A stretch of DNA of 35,801 nt from Bacteroidales bacterium UBA1180 (lineage in GTDB: Bacteria > Bacteroidota > Bacteroidia > Bacteroidales > Paludibacteraceae), in contig DBYS01000003.1 of assembly GCA_002310195.1 (NCBI GenBank), forward strand, positions 1,135 to 36,935. Reading direction: 5' to 3'. The notes below the pieces were generated by a model that made no database searches, had not been told where the DNA came from, and was given only the letters and a program-made list of their open reading frames with translations. A program made the position numbers and the translations under genes. Below, piece after piece: positions 23,051-31,494 of this stretch. Within the stretch, counting starts at the first letter, position 1, and the number at the start of each line of letters is the position of its first letter.

Positions 23051-24538
23051 ATGAAGAACCTGTTAATCATATCCCTTGCAGCCCTGTTTCTGACAGGTTG
23101 CAAGGATCCGAACAACAATCCGGGTACTGATCCCGGCCAGCAGACGAAACACGACGTGATGACGTACATCACCACGGCCGATAACACCATGCATTTCGAC
23201 AAGGTCGGTAAGAACTTCATCGAAGGACTGAACATGAGTCCCGAGATCACCCTTACCCTTGACCCGAAGACTCGTTACCAGCAGTTCGACGGTTTCGGTG
23301 CGGCTATCACCGGTGCAAGTGCATACAATCTGCTGCGTATGCCTGCCGATGCACGCGCCAAGCTTCTCAAGGAGACCTTCAGCGTGGACGAAGGTATGGG
23401 TTACAGTTATGTGCGTGTGCCCATAGGCGGCTCGGACTTCAATGCCAAGAGCAACTACGACTATACATGCTGCGACCAGTTCGGTATCGAGAACTTCACC
23501 CTCACATCCGACGAGGTGGATTATATCATCCCTGTGCTCAAGGAGATCCTCGCTATCAACCCGAACCTCAAGGTCATGGGTACACCGTGGTCTTGCCCGC
23601 GGTGGATGAAGGTTGATGATGTGGACAAGAAGAACCAGTACAACGGTTGGGTAGGCGGTTACCTCAATCCCGATTACTATCAGGAGTACGCAATGTATTT
23701 CGTATATTGGATTCAGGCTTTCGAGCGCGAGGGAATCAAGATTGAGAGTGTTACCATCCAGAACGAGCCGCTCAACTGGGGCAACTGCATTTCGCTGTAC
23801 ATGCCGTGGCAGCAGGAGCGCGACTTCATCAAGACCGCTCTTGGCCCGACTTTTGAGGCTGCGAACATCAAAACGAAGATCATTGTCTTCGACCACAACT
23901 ACAATTACGACAACAAGGAAGACCAGAACGATTACCCGCTCAAGATCTACAATGATGCCGATGCCTCGAAGTACATCGACGGTGCTGCTTACCATAACTA
24001 CGGCGGCAGCCCGACCGAGCTTGACCAGATCCACAAAGCTGCACCGGCCAAGAACCTCTACTTCACCGAGGCATCTATCGGCACATGGAACGGTGGCAAT
24101 GACATGAGTGTATCTTTGCTCAGCGAGATGAAGAACACCTGCCTGGCTACTGTTATGCGCTGGTGCAAGGCGGTCATCGTCTGGAACTACATGCTTGATG
24201 ATAACAACGGCCCTCACGGCGGTTCGGGTGCATGCTCTACATGCTTCGGAGCAGTCGATGTGTCCAGCAAGGACTACACGACCCTCACCAAGCGCAGCCA
24301 CTACTACGCTATCGGCCACTTGAGCAAGGCCTTCAAGACCGGCTCCACACGTATCGGCACGAAGGGCTATCAGCCTACGAACCTTACCGTTTGTGCAGCC
24401 GAGAACCCTGACGGCACGTACGGTGTGGTACTGATGAACGAGAACAGCGACGGCCTCACGATGCAGATTGAGGTGGGCGAGCGATTCTTCAGCCTCACCC
24501 TGCCGGGACGCAGCGTCACAACTTGTGTTATACCCTGA
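23051..24538 (+). CDS. GH30-family glycosidase, surface lipoprotein
   Basis: 495 residues from MKNLLIISLAALFLTGC, with lipobox Cys17 and a following KDPNNN that fits surface export; the start is 1 nt after the preceding stop. It is a GH30 (clan GH-A) barrel: QQFDGFGAAITGA at 77-90, GTPWSCPRWMK, the acid/base Glu239 in TIQNEPLNW, the nucleophile Glu340 in LYFTEASIG, and the usual C-terminal beta-sandwich wrapping back. It is a retaining enzyme. GH30 subfamily 3 members are endo-beta-1,6-glucanases; other subfamilies act on glucosylceramide, xylan or beta-fucosides. Subfamily 3 is favoured by context, not proved. Confidence 0.92.
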   Translation: MKNLLIISLAALFLTGCKDPNNNPGTDPGQQTKHDVMTYITTADNTMHFDKVGKNFIEGLNMSPEITLTLDPKTRYQQFDGFGAAITGASAYNLLRMPADARAKLLKETFSVDEGMGYSYVRVPIGGSDFNAKSNYDYTCCDQFGIENFTLTSDEVDYIIPVLKEILAINPNLKVMGTPWSCPRWMKVDDVDKKNQYNGWVGGYLNPDYYQEYAMYFVYWIQAFEREGIKIESVTIQNEPLNWGNCISLYMPWQQERDFIKTALGPTFEAANIKTKIIVFDHNYNYDNKEDQNDYPLKIYNDADASKYIDGAAYHNYGGSPTELDQIHKAAPAKNLYFTEASIGTWNGGNDMSVSLLSEMKNTCLATVMRWCKAVIVWNYMLDDNNGPHGGSGACSTCFGAVDVSSKDYTTLTKRSHYYAIGHLSKAFKTGSTRIGTKGYQPTNLTVCAAENPDGTYGVVLMNENSDGLTMQIEVGERFFSLTLPGRSVTTCVIP

Positions 24539-24544
24539 AAAGTA

Positions 24545-24576
24545 TAGCCAAAGGCAAATGGCCAAATAGCCGATGG
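24545..24576. repeat. CAAATGGCC-type low-complexity repeat, intergenic copy
   Basis: The gap between the GH30 and the three-module gene contains GCCAAAGGCAAATGGCC then AAATAGCC, a chain of imperfect CAAATGGC-like units. A related chain lies inside a coding region at 28984-29024. No promoter consensus is visible in this gap. Confidence 0.5.
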
Positions 24577-24613
24577 TTATATAATAGTTAACTATTAAAA
24601 ACAAACATTTATC

Positions 24614-25822
24614 ATGAAAAAGTTATTTACTTTTGCAATCGCGCTGATGGCAGCAATGGCTATCAACGCAACCGACTACTACTTCGCAGGCGCAGCCAAT
24701 GGTTGGAGCAACAACAATGCTGACTGGAAGTTTGTAGATGTCAATGGTGTGCTTACCCTTGAGGTAGCTGATTTGTACGGTGACTTCAAGATTGCCGAGA
24801 ATGGCGCTTGGCATCCGCAGCACGGTGCTGCAGTCGCAGGCGAAGGTGTGGCTCTGAACGGCTCGTACAACCTCGTTAAGTGTGACGACTCCGAGGGTGA
24901 GAAAGATGCTCCGGCTAATGCCAGCATTCTTTTCCCGCAGGAAGGCGATTGGCGTTACAAAGATGCCAAGCTCACGCTCAACGCAGCTGACCCTGACCAT
25001 CTGGTAATCTCCCTCGTGGCCGGTACGTTGTATGACCACAGTGCAACGCCTGTTTCCTATTACCTCGTAGGCGGTTGCACCAACAACTGGAGTCTGGCTG
25101 ATGCAGTTGAGTTCGTTGACGTTAACGGTGTGCTCACCGCTACCGTGGCTGACCTCAATGGTACATTCAAGATCATCAAGGACCGCGCGTGGGGTACTGA
25201 ATATGCTTCGAATGGCGCAGGTGTCGTTCTGGGTGAGGATTATACCCTGCAACTTGGCGGCGGTAACATTGCACTGGCTAACCCGTTCGGCGGCTACACC
25301 AATGCTGTGCTCACTCTGACCATCAATGGTGACGACCACATCCTCAAACTCGTCAGCGGTACGTTCTATGTAACCAAGAACGACTGGTTCATTCCTGGTG
25401 CATGGCAGGGATGGAAGTGCGACGATGTAGCTAAGATGACTGCCGTAGAAGGCCAGGCCAATACCTATGAGATTCTCCTTGCTGAGTTCAGCGGTGAGTT
25501 CAAGGTTGTATATGGCCAGTGGGCTGTTGAGTTCGGTGCACCGAAGGGTGAGGCCGGCAACTGGAATGTGAACACTCCTATTGCACTTGCGTTCCCGTGC
25601 GACAACATGAAGCCCGAGGATCCCGAGGCTGTTTATCAGGACGTAACCATCACTCTCGTAGTTGACTACGAGAAGGTTGAGGCTACCCTGACCATCGCTA
25701 CCGAGGGTGAGGCTGTTGAGACCGTTCGCCTGAATGCCAAGAGCATCAAGCGTATCGAGAACGGCCAGCTCATTATTGAGAACAATGGCGTTCGCTTCAA
25801 CGCTGCAGGTATTGCTCAATAA
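24614..25822 (+). CDS. secreted three-module SusE/F-like binding protein
   Basis: 402 residues. The signal peptide ends near MAINA, with no lipobox. Three tandem beta-sandwich modules at about 21-135, 147-252 and 255-362 share the pattern YYFAG...GW, VDVNGVLT, VADLxGxFKI and a Trp-bearing strand. Modules 1 and 2 are closest to each other. Such modules resemble the starch-binding SusE/SusF and pullulanase-N type domains, so glycan binding is likely but the sugar is unknown. The C-terminal tail (IENGQLIIENNGVRFNA) matches the tail of the second GH30 of this locus. No catalytic domain. Confidence 0.75.
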   Translation: MKKLFTFAIALMAAMAINATDYYFAGAANGWSNNNADWKFVDVNGVLTLEVADLYGDFKIAENGAWHPQHGAAVAGEGVALNGSYNLVKCDDSEGEKDAPANASILFPQEGDWRYKDAKLTLNAADPDHLVISLVAGTLYDHSATPVSYYLVGGCTNNWSLADAVEFVDVNGVLTATVADLNGTFKIIKDRAWGTEYASNGAGVVLGEDYTLQLGGGNIALANPFGGYTNAVLTLTINGDDHILKLVSGTFYVTKNDWFIPGAWQGWKCDDVAKMTAVEGQANTYEILLAEFSGEFKVVYGQWAVEFGAPKGEAGNWNVNTPIALAFPCDNMKPEDPEAVYQDVTITLVVDYEKVEATLTIATEGEAVETVRLNAKSIKRIENGQLIIENNGVRFNAAGIAQ

Positions 25823-25838
25823 GCAAAACCTATTTAGT

Positions 25839-25863
25839 CACGGGAGGCCGGCTGCCTCCCGTG
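25839..25863 (+). terminator. strong intercistronic hairpin, partial terminator or mRNA stabiliser
   Basis: CACGGGAGGC and GCCTCCCGTG form a perfect 10-bp GC-rich stem around a 5-nt loop, 16 nt after the stop codon. The following GTTTCTAAG is a poor T-tract, so full termination is doubtful. A 3'-protecting hairpin that raises the level of the upstream mRNA is equally likely. Confidence 0.6.
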
Positions 25864-25910
25864 GTTTCTAAGAGAATGAATCCGATTGTTAATTTCAAAT
25901 TTTCACTTAT

Positions 25911-28900
25911 ATGAAACGCCATACACTTCTGTTTGCAGCACTTAGCCTGCTCAGTTTCTCGTATGCAGAAACCGTTACCCGTACGTTCTACTTCGATTTC
26001 GGTATGGATGGTGGAACGCGTGGTGTTGTTACTACCTCGCCTGACGACAATGGCCATTATTGGAACAACATTGGCGACAAAGAGGTAACAAGCAACAAAC
26101 CTTCGTTGGATTACATCTATTCGATTGTTGATGCAGCCAATGCTGCCACCAATATCAAAGTCCAACTGGCTGACACCAAGTTCACTGCCAATGGTATGAG
26201 TGGCGGTGGCGGTTTTCTGGAGCCTGATGCTGAACTGCTCGGCGATCTGGCCATTGCCAGTGCTACGTCCGATTATCTGTTCGCGTCAAACAGCGAGCAC
26301 TGCTCTATGATTATCAGCGGACTTGACCCGCAGAAGGGTTATCGCTTCAAGATATTCGCCAGTCGTGTTGCTACCGACGATCGCATCAGCGATTATACTT
26401 TCCGCGGCGCATGGGCTTTCCAGGGCTCGCTCAAGGCTGCAGGCACAGGGATTGGTGCCAATGGTGAGAACCAGAATACGAGCAATGTTTATCTCTCGCC
26501 GCTTATGTTGCCGGCAAGCGATGGTACTATTCGCCTGACTGTTCACCGTCAGTATGCAGGCAGTGGAGCATATTTCCCCATCAGTTGTATGCGTATGCAG
26601 GAATTCACAGAGTTGCATGTCCCTGAAGCAGAGATCTTCATCGATTGCGGTCACTCTGACGGAACGAACGGTGAGAAAACTGCCGCACCTGACGGAAACG
26701 GTATCTATTGGGTGAACCTGTTTGATGTAGCCACCAGTGCTGCTCCGGTTGCTCTGACCTATCGCGACGGATCGGCTGTAAACAACGGCGCAAACGTAAC
26801 TATAACTACTGCTTTCCAGCGCAACGGTTACAAGAACGGTGGAAATACAGCAGAGACATATTCGACTATGCTCGGCGTGTTTGGTCAGAAGTCTGTTGCC
26901 GGCGACTACTTCTTTGTCAACAACAAGACTGCGCAGATGAAGTTCAACGGCCTGAATCCTGATAAGGCGTACGTGTTCTATATTTTCGGTTCGCGCGCAT
27001 ATAACAGCAGTTTCGGTCAGACGGTTGACAAACTCAAACTCGAGGGTCTGACCACTGTCAACGGTACGCATCATACCGGTGGTAACGGTATGTGCTATTC
27101 CGGTGCAAGCAACGGCTGGAACGAAGATGCATTCACCGTGATGGAGCCTGTTTTCCCCGCTGCGGACGGTTCCATCCTGTTGACTTTGAGCGGTGAGCGC
27201 GGCTCGTACCAGCACATCAATGCCATGCGCATCGAGCAGTATGGCGATTTTGAAAAACCGACACCTGCTGAAGAAACCAAATATGCAGCCCTGCTGATGA
27301 AGGGTACGGCTGTTGAGGGAGATGAGGTTGCTATGACGCTTCGTGCACCCGAAAGCAAAACTGAAGGCACATCTTTCGAGGCTTTCTGCCGTATAACCAA
27401 TGGCGGTTCGCTCTCATTCGAGACACCCGAAGGCACCAAACTCTCCGAGACTGTTTGTGCTCTCACAGATGGCATTTATCGCATTGTGTATAACACAACT
27501 GCCAAATCCTTTACCTCGCTCGCTATCACCCGTGCAGGTATCGTTGGTAATGTTACCACTGCCGGTTGGAATGCTGCAGGCGTTGCGCTCACTTATCGTG
27601 GCAACGGCGTTTGGCGTGACACGCTTGACCTTGTGGCATATACAGGCAGTGACGCCGAGCGCGGACAGTTCTGCTTCAACTCGTCGTGGGATTATACCGT
27701 CAAGGCACGCAATGGCGTTGAGGGCATCGTTGGTTTCAAGCCCGATCAGGAGGATTGCGGATATGGCGTCGAGGATATTCCTATGCGCCACGGACGCAAA
27801 GATATAACATTGGATATGCGCAACTTCACCTATAGCATCGAATGCATGGATATAGCCGATAATCGCATCACGTTCTTCGGTTCATCGGTCTGCAACGGTC
27901 AGGGTGCCGAAGAGGTGAATAATGTTAAGCACGGCTATGCTTGGCAGTTCGGCCAGTTGCTTGCAGCACGTCATGCTGCCGACAGCAATCTGCCGGAGTA
28001 CGAGTATTCCAACACATCGATCAATGGCAACAACACCGTCAATCTGCTTGCCCGCTACAAAGGTCACATGTACGGCGACTGCGGTACGTATGTAGCCATC
28101 GGTCTCGGCCTTGGCAACGAAGGTATTCACGGCGCAGCCAACCAGCAGGCTATCTACGATCAGTGGAAGACGAATATGCTGCGTCTCGTCGAGTTGGGCG
28201 AGGATGAGGGCAAGGTTATGATTGCTTCGAACAACTACACTCGTGGCGACTACACTGCTGCCGACTATACGTATGTCAAGCAGATGAACCTTGAGATGCA
28301 TGAGTGGGACATCCCGACCATCAACCTTCTCGGTGCAGTGGACAACTGCAAGGGCGATGGCCAGTGGGCGGACGGTTACCAGAACGGTGACGACATCTAT
28401 CACCCCAACCACACCGGTCACACCGAGATGATGCACACCATTGTGCCTTCACTCTTCGACGCACTCGCAGCGGGCAAAGTTAAACCTGTACGCCAGACAG
28501 GCGAGGGTATAGCACTTGCCGGCAAGCAGAAGATTGAGTTTGTGCCCGAGGATGAGGTGCACTCGTTCACGCTCGCTTTCCGCGTAGCGAACATCGGTAA
28601 TATGAAGCTGTCGCTTGAACTTAAGGAAGGTACGGCGCCTGCTCAGCCTGCTAACTTGCCTGCTGATGCCAACTGGCATGCCATCGTCATCTCGCATTAC
28701 TATGCCGCCGGCAAGACGTATATCTATCTTGATGGTGTACAGCAGAATGTTTCTGACGGCAAGATGATCCTTGACCAGCTGACTATCAGTGGTGCGTGCG
28801 CTATCAGCGATCTGCACTTCTGGCGTGCCGGTATGAATGCCGATGAGGTGGCTGCCTTCGGGGCCGGCAAGATGCTCTGCTCGTCGCTTGAACTCTACTG

Positions 28901-29105
28901 CCCGCTTAACGACGGCAACACCGCTAACCTCGCGCAGTCAACCAACGTAGTGAAGCTCGTTAGCGACGAAACTGCTCTTGAAGGGACAAATAGCAAAATG
29001 GCAAATGACCAAATGGGCAATGCCTTTACCATCCTTGGTCAGCCCGCTAATCCTTCCTTTCGCGGTGGCGTACTGATCATCGATGGCAAGAAAGTGCTGA
29101 AATAA
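25911..29105 (+). CDS. multidomain SGNH/GDSL-type esterase with binding modules
   Basis: 1064 residues with a signal peptide ending near SYAE. Two tandem beta-sandwich domains (about 22-232 and 240-446) share FDFGxDGG or IDCGHSDG, PDxNGxYW and a closing MRM/MRIEQ strand. A linker domain (about 455-540) and a SusE/F-like module (about 545-645) follow. The SGNH hydrolase is at about 650-855: nucleophile Ser659 in FFGSSVCNG, Gly706 in SINGNNT, Asn736 in GLGNEG and Asp828-His831 in DDIYHPNH. A LamG-like domain (about 883-1000) and a short tail GGVLIIDGKKVLK close it. It probably removes acyl groups from a glycan outside the cell. Confidence 0.82.
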   Translation: MKRHTLLFAALSLLSFSYAETVTRTFYFDFGMDGGTRGVVTTSPDDNGHYWNNIGDKEVTSNKPSLDYIYSIVDAANAATNIKVQLADTKFTANGMSGGGGFLEPDAELLGDLAIASATSDYLFASNSEHCSMIISGLDPQKGYRFKIFASRVATDDRISDYTFRGAWAFQGSLKAAGTGIGANGENQNTSNVYLSPLMLPASDGTIRLTVHRQYAGSGAYFPISCMRMQEFTELHVPEAEIFIDCGHSDGTNGEKTAAPDGNGIYWVNLFDVATSAAPVALTYRDGSAVNNGANVTITTAFQRNGYKNGGNTAETYSTMLGVFGQKSVAGDYFFVNNKTAQMKFNGLNPDKAYVFYIFGSRAYNSSFGQTVDKLKLEGLTTVNGTHHTGGNGMCYSGASNGWNEDAFTVMEPVFPAADGSILLTLSGERGSYQHINAMRIEQYGDFEKPTPAEETKYAALLMKGTAVEGDEVAMTLRAPESKTEGTSFEAFCRITNGGSLSFETPEGTKLSETVCALTDGIYRIVYNTTAKSFTSLAITRAGIVGNVTTAGWNAAGVALTYRGNGVWRDTLDLVAYTGSDAERGQFCFNSSWDYTVKARNGVEGIVGFKPDQEDCGYGVEDIPMRHGRKDITLDMRNFTYSIECMDIADNRITFFGSSVCNGQGAEEVNNVKHGYAWQFGQLLAARHAADSNLPEYEYSNTSINGNNTVNLLARYKGHMYGDCGTYVAIGLGLGNEGIHGAANQQAIYDQWKTNMLRLVELGEDEGKVMIASNNYTRGDYTAADYTYVKQMNLEMHEWDIPTINLLGAVDNCKGDGQWADGYQNGDDIYHPNHTGHTEMMHTIVPSLFDALAAGKVKPVRQTGEGIALAGKQKIEFVPEDEVHSFTLAFRVANIGNMKLSLELKEGTAPAQPANLPADANWHAIVISHYYAAGKTYIYLDGVQQNVSDGKMILDQLTISGACAISDLHFWRAGMNADEVAAFGAGKMLCSSLELYCPLNDGNTANLAQSTNVVKLVSDETALEGTNSKMANDQMGNAFTILGQPANPSFRGGVLIIDGKKVLK
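28984..29024. repeat. CAAATGGCC-type repeat inside the esterase gene
   Basis: A chain of units CAAATAGCAAAATGGCAAAT then GACCAAATGGGC lies in frame and encodes the low-complexity segment around TNSKMANDQMGN (residues about 1026-1037), between the LamG-like domain and the C-terminal tail. It resembles the intergenic chain at 24545-24576. Confidence 0.5.
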
Positions 29106-29129
29106 TACTTATTAACTAATTATATCTAT

Positions 29130-31367
29130 ATGAACAGAAAAACACGATATCTCACGCTCTTGTTAGCGTGTGCCTTTTCTGCCCATTTGTCAGCAACGTA
29201 TTACATTGCCGGCAATGGAGCAGATGACACCAACGGTAAGTGGTGCAATAACAACAACTGGGGCTTTGAAGCACTAAACGAAGGCAACACAATTACTTTC
29301 TACGGTGTAGCAGCCGGTGGTTATGGATTCAAGATTACTGATGGCAGTTGGGGAGAGGGTCATGAATTCACTACTATCGACTATGAAAATAGCGATGCCC
29401 CGATTTATGGAGGAAATGGTAGTGATATCGCATTTACACTTTCCGCCACAGCCGATGTTACGGTCTCTTTAGTTGATGGTAAAGTGCGTTTGACTGCAAC
29501 CACACCATTGGCATACCGAAGCAACAAATACTATATCGCAGGCAACTGTACTGCTTTTGGGAATTGGTCTTATAATTCCATAGCGTTGTCCAACGACCAG
29601 ATTTCGTTCTCAAACCTGCCTGCCGGTTGGTACGAGTTCAAGATTACTAACGGCACATGGGACAGAACGTGGGGCTACACCGAGGTGGATGCGGTCAACT
29701 CAACGCCTTTTTACAAGACCTATGGCGATGGCAACAATATCTGTTTCCGGCTGACGGAGGCTGCTGATGTTACCGTAAAAATAGACAGGAACAAAGTTGT
29801 CATGCTTATCGACCGCGAGTTTTGCATAACCGGTAACGGAAATACAATCGCGGACAATGTATGGCTTGCCGGACATGATTGGTATGCAAAAGATGACGAC
29901 ACGAAGTTAGACGCCAATCATAGTCGTTCCTTTACCAATCTGCCACCGGGCACCTATAGATTTAAGATAAAAGACAATTTCAATGCCTGGTCTGAGAATA
30001 ATGATTGTACGTGGGGTTATAACCAGCTGGATAGTGAGAATTCGATAACGTGCACTGAAGATGGAGACAATAATGTCCAATTTGTCCTATCTGCCCTTTC
30101 CGATGTTACCATCTCGCTCGTGGAGAACAAGGTGCGTGTGACCTCCAGTCCCACATACGTTGTTGCAGGTAATGGTAACGGTGGTGTATGGCTGAACGGC
30201 ATATCAGATTGGAACGCATCTGCTGCAGCCAATCGCCTATATGCACCGGAGTATAGCCGGACTTACGCTAATCTACCGGCCGGTGAATATGAATTCAAGG
30301 TGGTGAAAGGTGCTTGGGGCGAAGGCAACGAGTGGGCTGCCGGAAATATTGATCCGGAAACGTCCTCGCACGGATATATAGGCAATGGTACGAACAATAT
30401 TAAGTTCTACCTTGACGAAACGGATGATATTACAATCACGTTCAATCCTGAAACAGAGAAGATCTCTCTTGTCAGCGCCAATGGTTTCTTCCCCTGCAAT
30501 GTATTCTCTGTTGTAGGACAAGCGGAACTGCTTGGCGTAGCAGCGTGGGATGCTGCCGAGACAGCAACAGAACTGACGCCTAAAGGTGATGGCACGTACG
30601 AATATGTTCTTCGTAACAGAAACTTGACGGTGGGCAGTTATGAGTACAAGATCATTGGTGGACATGGTTGGGGAGGCGATTGGGAATTTCCGAGCTCTAA
30701 CGCAACGCTTTCCATCACTGAAGATGGTATTTATGACATTGTTTTCACTCTCAATCCTGCAGAACGCACACAAAATAGTGTTGCTCACAAACACCACGAC
30801 ATCACCATCTCGCAGTACGGCTATAGTTCGTTCTATAGCGATAAAGCGTATATCGTACCTGACGGATTGACGGCAACGATCTATACCGCTGTGAACGGCG
30901 AGGCACTCACCGGCGAGACTATCGCTGTCATCCCTGCCAACACAGGCGTGATACTCCATGGTGCGGCTAACGCAACCTACACGCTGCTGCAAACGACCAC
31001 TACCGACTCCTATGACTCCAATCTGCTGAAGGGATCAACCGCTGATGAGGTGATTAACAATGACGAAGTGCATTATATACTCGGCGTGAATAGCGGCAAA
31101 TGCGGTTTGTACTGGCCAAATGGCACAACAGAAGGCAAGGGCTCGTTCACCAATGCCGCAGGCAAGGCCTACCTCGAACTTGCACCTGCAGTGGCACCGG
31201 TTGGCGCACGTGGGTTCGTGCTCCGCGCAACGGACACCGCCACGGCCGTAGAGGACGTGCCGGCAGATGCTGATGATACGTACTATGATCTGCTCGGGCG
31301 GAAGGTTCTGACACCGCAACCGGGAAATGTATATATCTGCAATGGCAAGAAAATTGTTGTATTCTAA
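29130..31367 (+). CDS. secreted five-module glycan-binding scaffold-like protein
   Basis: 745 residues with a signal peptide ending near HLSA and no lipobox. Five tandem SusE/F or pullulanase-N-like modules at about 23-127, 132-228, 230-340, 342-450 and 456-550 carry repeated landmarks YYIAGN, W in NNW/GNW, FSNLPAGxYEFKI and GxW. Residues about 560-700 form a beta-rich domain seen at the C-terminus of many Bacteroidales secreted proteins (ISQYGYSSFYSDKAYIVP, IPANTGVILHG, NLLKGS, YILGV, GLYWPNGT, KAYLEL). The end (YYDLLGRKVLTPQPGNVYI) looks like a sorting tail. No catalytic domain is visible. It probably binds glycan outside the cell. Confidence 0.75.
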   Translation: MNRKTRYLTLLLACAFSAHLSATYYIAGNGADDTNGKWCNNNNWGFEALNEGNTITFYGVAAGGYGFKITDGSWGEGHEFTTIDYENSDAPIYGGNGSDIAFTLSATADVTVSLVDGKVRLTATTPLAYRSNKYYIAGNCTAFGNWSYNSIALSNDQISFSNLPAGWYEFKITNGTWDRTWGYTEVDAVNSTPFYKTYGDGNNICFRLTEAADVTVKIDRNKVVMLIDREFCITGNGNTIADNVWLAGHDWYAKDDDTKLDANHSRSFTNLPPGTYRFKIKDNFNAWSENNDCTWGYNQLDSENSITCTEDGDNNVQFVLSALSDVTISLVENKVRVTSSPTYVVAGNGNGGVWLNGISDWNASAAANRLYAPEYSRTYANLPAGEYEFKVVKGAWGEGNEWAAGNIDPETSSHGYIGNGTNNIKFYLDETDDITITFNPETEKISLVSANGFFPCNVFSVVGQAELLGVAAWDAAETATELTPKGDGTYEYVLRNRNLTVGSYEYKIIGGHGWGGDWEFPSSNATLSITEDGIYDIVFTLNPAERTQNSVAHKHHDITISQYGYSSFYSDKAYIVPDGLTATIYTAVNGEALTGETIAVIPANTGVILHGAANATYTLLQTTTTDSYDSNLLKGSTADEVINNDEVHYILGVNSGKCGLYWPNGTTEGKGSFTNAAGKAYLELAPAVAPVGARGFVLRATDTATAVEDVPADADDTYYDLLGRKVLTPQPGNVYICNGKKIVVF

Positions 31368-31380
31368 TATCCTCAGCAAT

Positions 31381-31494
31381 ATGAAAAAGACATATATTCA
31401 ACCCCAATGCGAATATACACGCATGCTCCCGACAGTAACCCTGCTTGGCGTTTCGAATATCAACAATGAATATGCTGAACCCGGTCAACTCTAA
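31381..31494 (+). CDS. 37-codon small ORF overlapping the second GH30 gene
   Basis: It encodes MKKTYIQPQCEYTRMLPTVT then 17 more residues to a TAA. The MKKTYIQP start is the hallmark of a family of short unannotated peptides common in Bacteroidales, usually 40-70 residues with a hydrophobic or Gly-rich second half. It starts 14 nt after the five-module gene and its last 29 nt overlap the GH30 start in another frame, so it may couple translation of the two. There is no signal peptide. Function unknown. Confidence 0.6.
   Translation: MKKTYIQPQCEYTRMLPTVTLLGVSNINNEYAEPGQL

Noticed and set aside
23063..24604. 513-codon open frame antisense to the first GH30
   Set aside because: Low-complexity Val/Leu-rich translation typical of an antisense shadow; the GH30 catalytic motifs on the plus strand are intact.
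30800..31367. Proof of type IX secretion for the five-module protein
   Set aside because: The end is only sorting-domain-like; no secretion genes are in the window, so I keep this as an inference about tails.
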